Positions 26,356 through 35,837 of a stretch of 45,270 nt of DNA are shown piece after piece. Location of the stretch: NCBI GenBank assembly GCA_903845295.1, contig CAIMWV010000001.1, forward strand, positions 1 through 45,270. Direction: 5' to 3'. Below the pieces are notes generated by a model. That model did not search any database. It worked only from the letters and a program-made list of their open reading frames with translations, and was not told the DNA's origin. The translations under genes were made by a program, and so were the position numbers. This stretch comes from Candidatus Staskawiczbacteria bacterium. GTDB lineage: Bacteria > Patescibacteriota > Minisyncoccia > Minisyncoccales > Staskawiczbacteraceae. How positions within the stretch are numbered: the first letter of the stretch is position 1; each line of letters opens with the position of its first letter.

Positions 26356-26910
26356 ATGAATTACAAAGAATTCATAGACAAAGTTAAGCCGGAGTTTGAA
26401 AAATCCTTCAAATTTTTAGAGCAGGAACTGGCAAAGATACGCACGTCCAGAGCCAGCCCTACTTTGGTTGAAGACATAGAAGTGAATGCTTTCGGATCAA
26501 AATTTACAATAAAACAACTGGGCGCAATTTCTGCCCCGCAGATAAATCAGATAGTTATACAGCCATGGGATATTTCATATATAGAACCCATAGAAAAGGC
26601 GATTTCCCAATCAGGATTGGGAATGTCTTGCGCTGTCGATAAAAATATTATCCGGTTGAATTTGCCTATGCTTACTGAAGAATATCGGTTGGCATTAAAC
26701 AAAATTTTAAATGAGAAAGCAGAGCAGGCAAAGCAGGTGATAAGGAGGCAAAGGGAAGATACCTGGAATAAAATACAGGCATCTCAGAAAGCAAAAGAAA
26801 TCTCAGAAGACGATAAGTTCCGCGGGAAAGACGAGCTTCAGAAAGTAGTCGATGAATACCACGAAAAAATAAAAAGCTTGGTAGAAAAGAAAAAGAACGA
26901 GATAATATAA
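26356..26910 (+). CDS. frr: Ribosome recycling factor
   Basis: FLEQELAKIRTSRASPTLVEDIEV...RREDTWNKIQ. Confidence 0.96.
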   Translation: MNYKEFIDKVKPEFEKSFKFLEQELAKIRTSRASPTLVEDIEVNAFGSKFTIKQLGAISAPQINQIVIQPWDISYIEPIEKAISQSGLGMSCAVDKNIIRLNLPMLTEEYRLALNKILNEKAEQAKQVIRRQREDTWNKIQASQKAKEISEDDKFRGKDELQKVVDEYHEKIKSLVEKKKNEII

Positions 26911-26924
26911 TAAAATTTAACTTA

Positions 26925-28055
26925 ATGATATCTGCAATTTTAATTTTAGCAATCGCTTTTCTAAGTTTAATAGCCCTGATGATTATACACGAGTTCGGGC
27001 ATTTCATCATAGCCAAAAAATTCGGCGTAAGGGTTGATGAATTCGGCATCGGATATCCGCCGAGGATTTTCGGCAAAAAAATAGGCGACACGATTTATTC
27101 TATAAACTGGATACCCCTTGGTGCATTTGTGAAAATTTATGGAGAGGAAGGAGGAGTTGATGATTACAGAAGTTTCACAAATCTTAAGATCTGGCAAAGA
27201 GTTTTAATTATCATAGGAGGGGTTGCGGCATTTTGGATAGCAGCTGTGATCATTTTTTCCATTGTTTTTGCAATGGGAACTGATTTGCCGGTGGGAGATC
27301 AGGATGTCCAAGGATTAACTAATGTGCAAGTGAAAATAGTTTCGGTTTCGCAAAATTCTCCGGCAAGCGGAGCAGGGCTTGAAATTGCTGACACGATAAA
27401 GGACATAAAAGTGGGGAACTCCGATACAAAAATTAACAAGATTGCGGATTTTCAAAAAATTACGATTGATAATAAAGGGAAAGAAATAACTTTGACAATT
27501 GAGAGAAACGGCAAAACTTTTGATGCCAGCCTGACGCCAAGAGTGAATCCGCCCTCAGACCAGGGGGCAGTGGGAGTCGGATTGGAAAGAATGGCAACTC
27601 TCATTAAAAAATATCCATTTTACGAAGCCCCAATCCAGGGAGCAATTTATACCTGGCAAACAACAGTAAATGCCTTAGGGGGATTGTACGCTACTTTAAG
27701 CGGTTTATTTGCGGGCAAAGGCGCTCCGCAAGGAGCAGAATTCGCAGGGCCTCTTGGCATAACGGTATTTTTAGCTAATGCGGCAAGCTATGGAATCGGA
27801 TTTTTCCTGTATTTTATAGGGATCATTTCTGTTTTTATCGCCATATTTAATTTATTTCCCATACCGGCTTTAGACGGAGGGAAACTGATATTTTTGCTGA
27901 TTGAAAAAATAAAAGGCAGGCCGGTTTCAGCAAGAGTGGAACAGGGGATTACTATGGTATTTTTTATAATATTAATATGCCTTTCCCTTTTTATAACAAT
28001 AAAATTTGACATCCCGCGCTTCTCAGACTTTTTGAAATCATCATTATTCAGATAA
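26925..28055 (+). CDS. rseP: RseP-type site-2 protease (M50) with PDZ domain
   Basis: MIIHEFGHFIIAKKFGVRVDEFGIGYPPRIF (HExxH) ... NLFPIPALDGGKLIF. Confidence 0.93.
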   Translation: MISAILILAIAFLSLIALMIIHEFGHFIIAKKFGVRVDEFGIGYPPRIFGKKIGDTIYSINWIPLGAFVKIYGEEGGVDDYRSFTNLKIWQRVLIIIGGVAAFWIAAVIIFSIVFAMGTDLPVGDQDVQGLTNVQVKIVSVSQNSPASGAGLEIADTIKDIKVGNSDTKINKIADFQKITIDNKGKEITLTIERNGKTFDASLTPRVNPPSDQGAVGVGLERMATLIKKYPFYEAPIQGAIYTWQTTVNALGGLYATLSGLFAGKGAPQGAEFAGPLGITVFLANAASYGIGFFLYFIGIISVFIAIFNLFPIPALDGGKLIFLLIEKIKGRPVSARVEQGITMVFFIILICLSLFITIKFDIPRFSDFLKSSLFR

Positions 28056-28127
28056 AAAACGGAATAGGGCATTCCTCGCCATTAACGGCTCGGGATGAAT
28101 TTTCTTCACTCCGTTCATAAAATTCAT

Positions 28128-29369
28128 ATGTTGCAATCAAAACTTTTTTACAAGACAACTAAAGAGAAATCCGCGGAAGCAGAGGCGGTTTCACACGACC
28201 TGTTGACGCGGGCTGGGTTTGTGGACCAGCTGATGTCCGGAGTTTATACTTTTTTGCCTTTGGGATTCAGGGTTTTAAAAAATATTGAAAATATAATCAG
28301 GAAAAACATGGAAGGTGTTGATGGGCAGGAAATGTTAATGCCTGCTTTGAACCCGAAAGAAAATTGGATGAAAACCGGAAGGTGGAACAGCTTAGACATA
28401 CTTTTTAAAATTAATGGATCTGGAGATAAAGAATATGCTTTGGCTCCAACACATGAGGAAGTTGTGGCTCCTTTGGCAAAGAAAATTATTTTTTCATATA
28501 GGGATTTGCCCTTGTATGTCTTTCATATCCAGAATAAATTCAGGGATGAGCTAAGGGCAAAATCAGGGATTTTAAGAACCAGGGAATTTATGATGAAGGA
28601 TTTATATTCTTTTCATACTGATCAGGCAGACCTGGATAAATATTACGATAAACTGGTAAAAGCATATTTGAATATATTCAAGGAAGCCGGAATCGGGAAG
28701 GTGACTTACAGGACATTTGCTTCCGGCGGAACTTTTTCAAAATATTCCGATGAATTTCAGACCATTACGGATGCCGGCGAAGACATAATTTATATCTGTG
28801 AGAAATGCGGATTAGCCATCAATAAAGAAATAAAGGCAGAAAATCCGGTCTGCCCGAAATGCAGTTCAGACAGATTTGAGGAAAAAAAGGCGGTTGAAGT
28901 GGGAAACATTTTTAAAATGGGAACAAAATATTCTCTGCCCTTTGATTTAAAATTCAAGGATAAAGATGGCGTAGAAAAGCCGGTTATAATGGGTTGCTAT
29001 GGGATAGGCCTAGGCAGGCTTATTGGGGCAGTGGTTGAAGTTAATCACGATGACAGGGGAATTATATGGCCGAAGAACATAGCTCCTTTTTTAGCTCACC
29101 TGATTCAACTGGGGGATAATAAGAAAGTTGAGGCCATGGCTGGAAAAATTTATCAAGATTTACAAAAGCAGGGCATTCAAGTATTATACGATGATAGGCA
29201 AGACAAATCTGCAGGAGAAAAATTCTCAGAGGCGGATCTGATCGGTATACCCTACAGAATTATTGTTTCAGAAAAAACATTGGCTAAAAATTCGGTCGAG
29301 TTAAAAGAAAGGAATAAAAATATAGCAAAGCTGGTAAAAGTTAAACAGCTAACAAAATTACTGAAATAA
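28128..29369 (+). CDS. proS: Prolyl-tRNA synthetase, short form
   Basis: ALAPTHEEVVAPL...FHIQNKFRDELRAKSGILRTREFMMKDLYSFH...GCYGIGLGRLIGA; start refined to 28128. Confidence 0.95.
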   Translation: MLQSKLFYKTTKEKSAEAEAVSHDLLTRAGFVDQLMSGVYTFLPLGFRVLKNIENIIRKNMEGVDGQEMLMPALNPKENWMKTGRWNSLDILFKINGSGDKEYALAPTHEEVVAPLAKKIIFSYRDLPLYVFHIQNKFRDELRAKSGILRTREFMMKDLYSFHTDQADLDKYYDKLVKAYLNIFKEAGIGKVTYRTFASGGTFSKYSDEFQTITDAGEDIIYICEKCGLAINKEIKAENPVCPKCSSDRFEEKKAVEVGNIFKMGTKYSLPFDLKFKDKDGVEKPVIMGCYGIGLGRLIGAVVEVNHDDRGIIWPKNIAPFLAHLIQLGDNKKVEAMAGKIYQDLQKQGIQVLYDDRQDKSAGEKFSEADLIGIPYRIIVSEKTLAKNSVELKERNKNIAKLVKVKQLTKLLK

Positions 29370-29481
29370 AAACGAAATTTAAAGCATTTTTTTTGATTGT
29401 GCAAATGAGCTTGTAACCGTCTTATAAAAAATATATAAAAGGTTATTAAAGTTAAACAGCTAACAAAATTACTGAAATAAA
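29337..29481 (+). repeat. 34-bp direct repeat, copies at 29337-29370 and 29448-29481
   Basis: aaagttaaacagctaacaaaattactgaaataaa occurs twice; the second copy ends on the A of the mreB copy 2 ATG. Confidence 0.95.
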
Positions 29482-30542
29482 TGTTTAAGAAGTTATTTTC
29501 ATTATTATCGATTGATATGGCGGTTGATTTGGGTACTGCTAATTCTTTGGTTTATGTAAAAGATAGGGGAATAATTATCAATGAGCCGTCGGTGGTGGCC
29601 ATAAATAATAAAACCGGCCAGATTTTGTCAATTGGTGAAGAAGCAAAAAAAATGGTAGGACGTACGCCCTCATACATTTCTGCCACGAGACCCTTAGTCA
29701 ATGGAGTTATCTCTGATTTTGAAGTAACAGAGCAGATGTTGAAATACTTTATTGAAAAGGCAGCTGCTGCCGGCAAAAAAATGTTTGGCTTAGGCTTTTT
29801 GCCGAGAGTAATTATTGGCATTCCTTGCGGTGTTACAGAAGTTGAAAGGAAAGCAGTCAGAGATGCGGCAAAAAATGCCGGAGCCAGAACAGTATTTTTG
29901 ATTGAGGAGCCCTTGGCTTCTGCAATAGGCGCAAAATTGCCGATACAGGAGGCGGGCGGAAATTTTATTGTTGATATTGGCGGGGGAACAACGGAGGTAG
30001 CAGTTATATCTTTGGGGGGAATTGTAACTTTTAAAAGCCTTAGAATTGCCGGAGACAAGCTGAATGACGATATTGTGCAATTTGCGCAAAAAGAATACAA
30101 ACTTTTGATCGGGGAAAGAACCGCAGAATTGATTAAAATAAATATCGGTTCAGCCATGCCGTTAAAAGAAAAAAAGGAGATGCCCATGCGCGGGCGAAAT
30201 TTAGTCACAGGCTTGCCGGAGGAAGTTGTAATTTTTAATGACGATGTGCAGAGAGCTTTAGACAGGTCGGTAAAACAAATTATTGCAGCCATAAAAACAA
30301 CGATTGAGGAAACTCCGCCCGAGTTGTTGGCAGACGTCATGTCCAATGGAATCTATTTGTCCGGCGGAGGGTCTTTATTAAGAGGACTTGATGCTTTAAT
30401 TTCAAAAGAAACTAAAATGCCGTGTAAAATAATTGACGATCCTTTGACCGCGGTTGTGCGCGGCGCCGGCATTGCTTTAGAAAATATAGAGATGTTAGAG
30501 GAAGTAATGTCAAGAGACGAGGAAGGCGAAGTCCCATTTTAA
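29481..30542 (+). CDS. mreB: MreB (copy 2)
   Basis: MAVDLGTANSLVYVKDRGIIINEPSVVAINNKTGQIL...VDIGGGTTEVAVISLGGIV. Confidence 0.96.
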   Translation: MFKKLFSLLSIDMAVDLGTANSLVYVKDRGIIINEPSVVAINNKTGQILSIGEEAKKMVGRTPSYISATRPLVNGVISDFEVTEQMLKYFIEKAAAAGKKMFGLGFLPRVIIGIPCGVTEVERKAVRDAAKNAGARTVFLIEEPLASAIGAKLPIQEAGGNFIVDIGGGTTEVAVISLGGIVTFKSLRIAGDKLNDDIVQFAQKEYKLLIGERTAELIKINIGSAMPLKEKKEMPMRGRNLVTGLPEEVVIFNDDVQRALDRSVKQIIAAIKTTIEETPPELLADVMSNGIYLSGGGSLLRGLDALISKETKMPCKIIDDPLTAVVRGAGIALENIEMLEEVMSRDEEGEVPF

Positions 30543-30571
30543 AAATAGTAATCGCTATTGATCGCTATCGT

Positions 30572-30853
30572 ATGATTTCAAAAGAAGAAGTAGAACATAT
30601 TGCGAAACTGGCGAGGCTGGAATTGACGGAAAAGGAGGTAGAAAAAATGCAGAAAGATCTGTCAGCCATTTTAGATTATTTCAATTTATTAAAAAATGTG
30701 CCCGCAATCAAAATGGAAAAACCCGCCTCCGGTAAGGCGGTGCCGTGGAGGGAGGACGAATCAAAACCTAAAGATGCGGGTTTGGCTGAAAAACTTATTG
30801 CAGCGGCTCCGGATAAAAAAGACGATTATATCAAGGTAAAAGCAATTTTATAA
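30572..30853 (+). CDS. gatC: Asp/Glu-tRNA amidotransferase subunit C
   Basis: [43 protein letters not shown]. Confidence 0.95.
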   Translation: MISKEEVEHIAKLARLELTEKEVEKMQKDLSAILDYFNLLKNVPAIKMEKPASGKAVPWREDESKPKDAGLAEKLIAAAPDKKDDYIKVKAIL

Positions 30854-32262
30854 TGAATTTAACAGAACTTACAATCACACAAGCTCATAATGGTTTAAAG
30901 AACAAAGAGTTTTCTTCTGTTGATTTAACCAAAGCTTATTTGGAAAAAATAAAAAAATCAGACAAGGAATTGAATGCCTTTCTGTCTGTAACCGAAGAGC
31001 TAGCTTTGTCACAAGCAGAGTCAGCCGATAAAAAAATAAATTCAGGAAATTTCGGCGAACTGACAGGAATTCCTTGCGCGATAAAAGATGCGATTTTGGT
31101 TGAAGGCCAGAAATGCACGGCGGCGTCAAAGATTTTAGAAAATTATGTTGCGCCATACGATGCAACCGTCATACAAAAACTTAAAAAAGAGGGAACTGTT
31201 ATTTTAGGAAAAACAAATACAGATGAATTCACAATGGGTTCATCTACTGAAAATTCCGCGTTTGGCGTGACAAAAAATCCGTACGACAAAACACGAGTTG
31301 CAGGAGGGAGCTCGGGAGGTTCTGCGGCAGCTGTAGCTGCGAATGAGGCTTGCTATGCATTAGGTTCTGATACCGGCGGATCGATAAGACAGCCGGCCTC
31401 TCTATGCGGAGTTATAGGGCTTTGTCCGACATATGGATCAGTTTCTCGTTACGGCTTGATTGCCCATGCCTCTTCGCTTGATCAAATTGGACCTCTTACT
31501 AAAAACGTCGAAGATGCAAAAATAGTTTTTGAGGCAATTTCCGGAAAAGATAAAATGGATGCGACTTCAACTGATTATAAATTTGAGGAAGCTAAAGTGG
31601 AATTAAAAGGATTAAAAATCGGAGTTCCTAAAGAATATTTTGCCAAAGGAATTGATAAAGAAGTTGAAAAGATAATTAAAAATTCAATTAAAAAAGCACA
31701 AGATCAGGGAGCAAAAATTAAAGAGATAAGCTTGCCGAGCTCTGAATACGCTTTGGCTTGCTATTATATAATTGGCCCAGCCGAAATATCGGCTAATTTG
31801 GCAAGATTTGACGGAATAAAATATGGATTATCTGTTGATGGGAAAGACCTGCTCGATGTCTATTTAAAATCAAAAGGACACGGATTCGGGGCAGAAGTTA
31901 AACGCAGGATTATGATCGGAACATATGTTTTGTCATCAGGATATTACGATGCATATTATAAAAAAGCACAGGAAGTAAGACAGTTTATACGCCAAGATTT
32001 TGCAAAAGCCTTTGAAAAAGTTGATTTGATATTCTGTCCAGTTTCTCCATTTCCGGCGTTTAAAATAGGCGAAAAAGCAGATGATCCGATTTCTATGTAT
32101 TTAGCTGATATTTACACTATTCCTATGAAATTAGCTGGTTTGCCAGGAATTTCTTTACCAGTTGGAAAAATTGGAGAATTGCCGGTCGGTTTGCAAATTA
32201 TTGGAAATCATTTCCAGGAAAACAAAATTTTAGCTATCGCTGAGACGATTGAAAAATTATAG
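30853..32262 (+). CDS. gatA: Asp/Glu-tRNA amidotransferase subunit A
   Basis: [24 protein letters not shown]...[33 protein letters not shown]. Confidence 0.97.
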   Translation: MNLTELTITQAHNGLKNKEFSSVDLTKAYLEKIKKSDKELNAFLSVTEELALSQAESADKKINSGNFGELTGIPCAIKDAILVEGQKCTAASKILENYVAPYDATVIQKLKKEGTVILGKTNTDEFTMGSSTENSAFGVTKNPYDKTRVAGGSSGGSAAAVAANEACYALGSDTGGSIRQPASLCGVIGLCPTYGSVSRYGLIAHASSLDQIGPLTKNVEDAKIVFEAISGKDKMDATSTDYKFEEAKVELKGLKIGVPKEYFAKGIDKEVEKIIKNSIKKAQDQGAKIKEISLPSSEYALACYYIIGPAEISANLARFDGIKYGLSVDGKDLLDVYLKSKGHGFGAEVKRRIMIGTYVLSSGYYDAYYKKAQEVRQFIRQDFAKAFEKVDLIFCPVSPFPAFKIGEKADDPISMYLADIYTIPMKLAGLPGISLPVGKIGELPVGLQIIGNHFQENKILAIAETIEKL

Positions 32263-32288
32263 TTTTTGTGTTAAAGTATTAAATAATT

Positions 32289-32360
32289 GGGCTCGTAGTT
32301 CAGTGGTAGAACGCTGTCCTGATAAGACAGAGGTCGAAGGTCCGATTCCTTCCGGGCCCA
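32289..32360 (+). tRNA. tRNA-Ile(GAT), no encoded CCA
   Basis: Cloverleaf gggctcg/cgggccc; D-arm gttc-agtggta-gaac; anticodon arm ctgtc-ctGATaa-gacag; T-arm gaagg-tccgatt-ccttc. Confidence 0.93.
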
Positions 32361-32493
32361 CAAATACAATCTAATAATTTATATAAACAACATGCTTCTT
32401 CTAAAAAAGGAGTTTTTTGTTTTAAAATCTAGAACATAACTAAAAAACAGAATACTGTTGCTTAAATTTTTTTGGAGTTATATAATTAAGCAT

Positions 32494-32667
32494 ATGCAGA
32501 AATTTTTTTCTAAAATAGATAAAGAAATCCTGATAATTTTGGTTGCATTGCTGTTCGTGCTTTTATTGGCCGGTTTTGCGTTTTATAAATATATGTCCGG
32601 AGTGTATTCTCCGGGCCAGGTTAAGGTGCAAAACTTAACCGGCGGATTGCAAACAGAAACAAGATGA
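32494..32667 (+). CDS. Small single-TM protein overlapping tspO start
   Basis: MQKFFSKIDKEILIILVALLFVLLLAGFAFYKYMSG...; ATGA overlap with the next gene. Confidence 0.6.
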   Translation: MQKFFSKIDKEILIILVALLFVLLLAGFAFYKYMSGVYSPGQVKVQNLTGGLQTETR

Positions 32668-33251
32668 AATACGACAATCTTCTTAAATTTTTTACCAGCA
32701 TAATAATTTGTGAATTGGCTGGGGTAATAGGCTCATTTTTTACAATTTCACAAATTAATGGCTGGTATAAAAATTTGAATAAACCGAGCTTTAATCCTCC
32801 GAATTGGATTTTTGGCCCGGTGTGGACAACCATTTTCGTTTTGATGGGAATTTCTCTATATTTGGTTTGGTCAAAAAAGTGGCATCCCAAAAATAAAATC
32901 AGCCGTGAAAAGGCGAAAACGACAAATCTGACATCTAAGTCAAAAATTTCTGCTGTCCGGGCAATTTCCACGGCGCGACAAAAATTTTCTTCGGGGCCGT
33001 GGCAAAAGTTAAATATAGTTTTGATTTTTACGGTGCAGCTTGTTCTTAATATTTTATGGTCAATAATATTTTTCGGTATACATTCTACCGGATTAGCTTT
33101 TTTTGAGCTGTTGATGCTTTGGTTTGCAATAATATTTACAATGGCAAATTTCTATAGAGTCTCTAAAATTGCGGCATTATTGTTGCTGCCTTATATTTTA
33201 TGGGTTTCGTTTGCGGCAATTTTAAACCTAGCAATTTTTTTAATAAACTAA
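32664..33251 (+). CDS. tspO: TspO/MBR-family membrane protein with a hydrophilic insert
   Basis: IICELAGVIGSFFT...WYKNLNKPSFNPPNWIFGPVWTTIFVLMGISLYLVW...QLVLNILWSIIFFGIHSTGLAFFELLMLW. Confidence 0.88.
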   Translation: MKYDNLLKFFTSIIICELAGVIGSFFTISQINGWYKNLNKPSFNPPNWIFGPVWTTIFVLMGISLYLVWSKKWHPKNKISREKAKTTNLTSKSKISAVRAISTARQKFSSGPWQKLNIVLIFTVQLVLNILWSIIFFGIHSTGLAFFELLMLWFAIIFTMANFYRVSKIAALLLLPYILWVSFAAILNLAIFLIN

Positions 33252-33268
33252 ACGGATGAAATGAGTTT

Positions 33269-33309
33269 ACCCAGCACTTATTTTCCAGCTTGAAAAATAA
33301 GTGCTGGGT
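33269..33309 (+). repeat. Perfect 16-bp hairpin upstream of a small ORF
   Basis: acccagcacttatttt (33269-33284) / aaaataagtgctgggt (33294-33309); outer gagttt/aaactc. Confidence 0.9.
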
Positions 33310-33323
33310 GCTCGCAAACTCGC

Positions 33324-33479
33324 ATGCAAAAATATTTTCCTAAGAATGCGAAAAAGTTTCAGCAGGAACAGAGGACATTTAAGGCTGTTCAAAATAAATC
33401 TGTCAGCAGATTTCAGCAGAATGCATCCAGGCTGGAACATTCCAATGTAAGGAATAAAAATAAGGGCAAAAAAGGATAA
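33324..33479 (+). CDS. Small basic protein (51 aa), unknown
   Basis: MQKYFPKNAKKFQQEQRTFKAVQNKSVSRFQQNASRLEHSNVRNKNKGKKG*; followed by terminator hairpin aaaccgctttta-gcggttta. Confidence 0.45.
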   Translation: MQKYFPKNAKKFQQEQRTFKAVQNKSVSRFQQNASRLEHSNVRNKNKGKKG

Positions 33480-33581
33480 ACCGCTTTTAGCGGTTTATTT
33501 GTTGAAATTTATTTCAAAAAGGTATATGAATAAATGGGATTATTCATATAATTAATAATAGGGTTTTATTTATACAAATAT

Positions 33582-34376
33582 ATGCCAGCTGAAGTTAAAA
33601 TTTTAGTAGAAGGTTTTACAAATGCCGACTCGGTGGCTGAAACAGGCGAAGAGCATACTCAGCCGACTATTTCTCTGGTTAGAGACGGAGATTTAATAAT
33701 GGTGGTTGATCCGGGAATTTTAGAAAGCCAGCAGATTTTGCTAGATGCATTGGAAAAAGAAAATTTAACAGTCCAAGATGTTAATATTGTTTGTATCACG
33801 CATTCGCACATTGACCATTATAGAAATATAGGAATGTTTCCTGATGCAAAAATTTTAGAATACTTCGGGTTGTGGAATAAAACTACCGTTGAAAATTGGT
33901 CTGAAAGTTTTACCGAAAATATCCGGGTTTTACATACTCCCGGGCATGATTATACCGGCATATCTCTTTTTGTGACAACGGCAGACGGGGTTGTTTCAAT
34001 ATGCGGAGATGTTTTTTGGAAAAAAAATTATCCTCAGGACCCGCATGATGATGCTTATGCTTCGAATCCCGAAAAATTAAAAGAAAGCAGGCTGATGGTT
34101 TTGAAAATGGCCGATTGGATAATCCCAGGCCACGGCGGAATGTATAAAAATATCAGGATCAACGCCTCAACTGAAAAAGGGGAAGCAGAAAAGTCAAATG
34201 AGCACCTCGGGTATTTTGCAAAAACAAAAGAAGCTAAAATTGCCGTAAGGTGCAAAAAATGCGGCAGGCAGATGAATCAGAAAGATAAATGCAAATGCAG
34301 GCCGTATCTTTGTTTCAGGTGCTGCGAATGCGGTTTAGATTGCGAGGTTTGCTACTGCAGCCACCAGATTAAATAA
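33582..34376 (+). CDS. Metallo-beta-lactamase-fold hydrolase with C-terminal Cys-rich domain
   Basis: ITHSHIDHYRNIG, HTPGHDYTGISLF, CGDVFW, PGHGG; C-terminal CKKCGRQMNQKDKCKCRPYLCFRCCECGLDCEVCYCSH. Confidence 0.85.
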   Translation: MPAEVKILVEGFTNADSVAETGEEHTQPTISLVRDGDLIMVVDPGILESQQILLDALEKENLTVQDVNIVCITHSHIDHYRNIGMFPDAKILEYFGLWNKTTVENWSESFTENIRVLHTPGHDYTGISLFVTTADGVVSICGDVFWKKNYPQDPHDDAYASNPEKLKESRLMVLKMADWIIPGHGGMYKNIRINASTEKGEAEKSNEHLGYFAKTKEAKIAVRCKKCGRQMNQKDKCKCRPYLCFRCCECGLDCEVCYCSHQIK

Positions 34377-34409
34377 CATAATATATAAGACGGTTGCGAA
34401 TAAAATCAT

Positions 34410-35726
34410 ATGAGAAGGGTAACACTGTGTATAGTCTTTTTTTTATTTTTATCAGGATGCCTTCTGGGGCCCTGCAAGGTTTCGGCTCATCAGCCAAGAA
34501 TTGTTTATTCTCAGCCGGGAGACATCCAGATAAACAATCCTGAGATATCTCAGGCATTTTATGATGAGTTGAAGGGAAAACCTCGAGATTATTTTATCAA
34601 TTCAAGCAAGGATTTTGCATTATATATTAATCTTTTGGTTCCGGAAGAGGCTAACAGAAATGGCAGATATTCTGCCAATATTTTTTTAGTGAACGACAGC
34701 GGAGCAGAACAAATCGGTTCTATGGACGGAGCTTCATTTGAATGGAAGGAATTTTATGAAGAGTTCGGCAGGGATTATTATTTAAAAGGCCCGGAGCTTA
34801 CAAAAGAAGTGCCGGCAGGAAAATATAAAATTGAAATTTATTCAAAGGATAACCAGGGAAAATATGTTTTGGCTGTCGGTCAAAAAGAGTCCTACGACAT
34901 CCAGTCGATATTAAATATTTATTGGCAACTGCCGTTGTTAAAGGTGTCGTTTTTTAAAACATCGGTATTACAATTTTTTCTTACGCCTTTTGGAATAGCC
35001 GGCATCGGAGTAATAGGGGCGATATTAATACTTCTGGCTTTTATTAATTATTTGGTGGGGCTTATTAAAGCAATTATAAAACACAATCAGGCAAAGACCT
35101 TGCTTTTAACTTCAGCCGGCATGCAGATGAAAGATGATATAATAAAATTATTGCAAAAACCAGCCTATGATGTGACAGTTGCTTTTATTACAACTGCCGC
35201 AAAACCAGAGGAAAATCTTGATTATCTGCAAAAAGATTGGAATATTATGAAAGAAATAGGTTTTAATATTGAGGAGGTTGACATTGAGGGAAAAAAAGAA
35301 GCCGAAGTCATGAAATTACTGGAACTGAACGATATTATTTTTGTTGAAGGCGGAAATACTTTTTACCTGTTAAAAGCGATGAGGGCCTGTAATTTTGAAA
35401 AAGTGATACGGAAATTATTAAAACAAGGCAAGGTTTATATTGGGGCTTCGGCTGGAAGCGTGGTGGCCGGGCGTACTATACAAACAGCCGGCTGGAAAGA
35501 TGCAGACAAAAATACTGTCGGTTTGAAAGATTTGAAAGGATTGAATCTTGTGACGTTTGATATTTTTGCACACTATCAGCCGGAATATGCAGAAATTATA
35601 AAGCAGAAAATAAGCGATCCAAGGAAAAGAGCGAAGAATTTAAGAATTTTGACAGATGATCAGGCAATTCTGGTCCAAGGGAAAGAAGTAGACCTTATTG
35701 GAGAAGGCGAAGCAATTGTTATATAA
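34410..35726 (+). CDS. Membrane-anchored protein: secreted N-terminal domain, TM, C-terminal peptidase S51 (dipeptidase E-like) domain
   Basis: Signal FFLFLSGCLLGPC; TM FGIAGIGVIGAILILLAFINYLVGLI; S51-like KTLLLTSAGMQ...IIFVEGGNTFYLLKAM...VYIGASAGSVVAG. Confidence 0.8.
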   Translation: MRRVTLCIVFFLFLSGCLLGPCKVSAHQPRIVYSQPGDIQINNPEISQAFYDELKGKPRDYFINSSKDFALYINLLVPEEANRNGRYSANIFLVNDSGAEQIGSMDGASFEWKEFYEEFGRDYYLKGPELTKEVPAGKYKIEIYSKDNQGKYVLAVGQKESYDIQSILNIYWQLPLLKVSFFKTSVLQFFLTPFGIAGIGVIGAILILLAFINYLVGLIKAIIKHNQAKTLLLTSAGMQMKDDIIKLLQKPAYDVTVAFITTAAKPEENLDYLQKDWNIMKEIGFNIEEVDIEGKKEAEVMKLLELNDIIFVEGGNTFYLLKAMRACNFEKVIRKLLKQGKVYIGASAGSVVAGRTIQTAGWKDADKNTVGLKDLKGLNLVTFDIFAHYQPEYAEIIKQKISDPRKRAKNLRILTDDQAILVQGKEVDLIGEGEAIVI

Positions 35727-35837
35727 TTATTAAAATTACAAAAGAAAGAGGTGTTCAGCGTAAATGAGGCCATCAATGTATAAGATATATCAAGGCCTCA
35801 TTTCCGAAGCAATCTTGTTCGCTCTGCTCACAAGACA

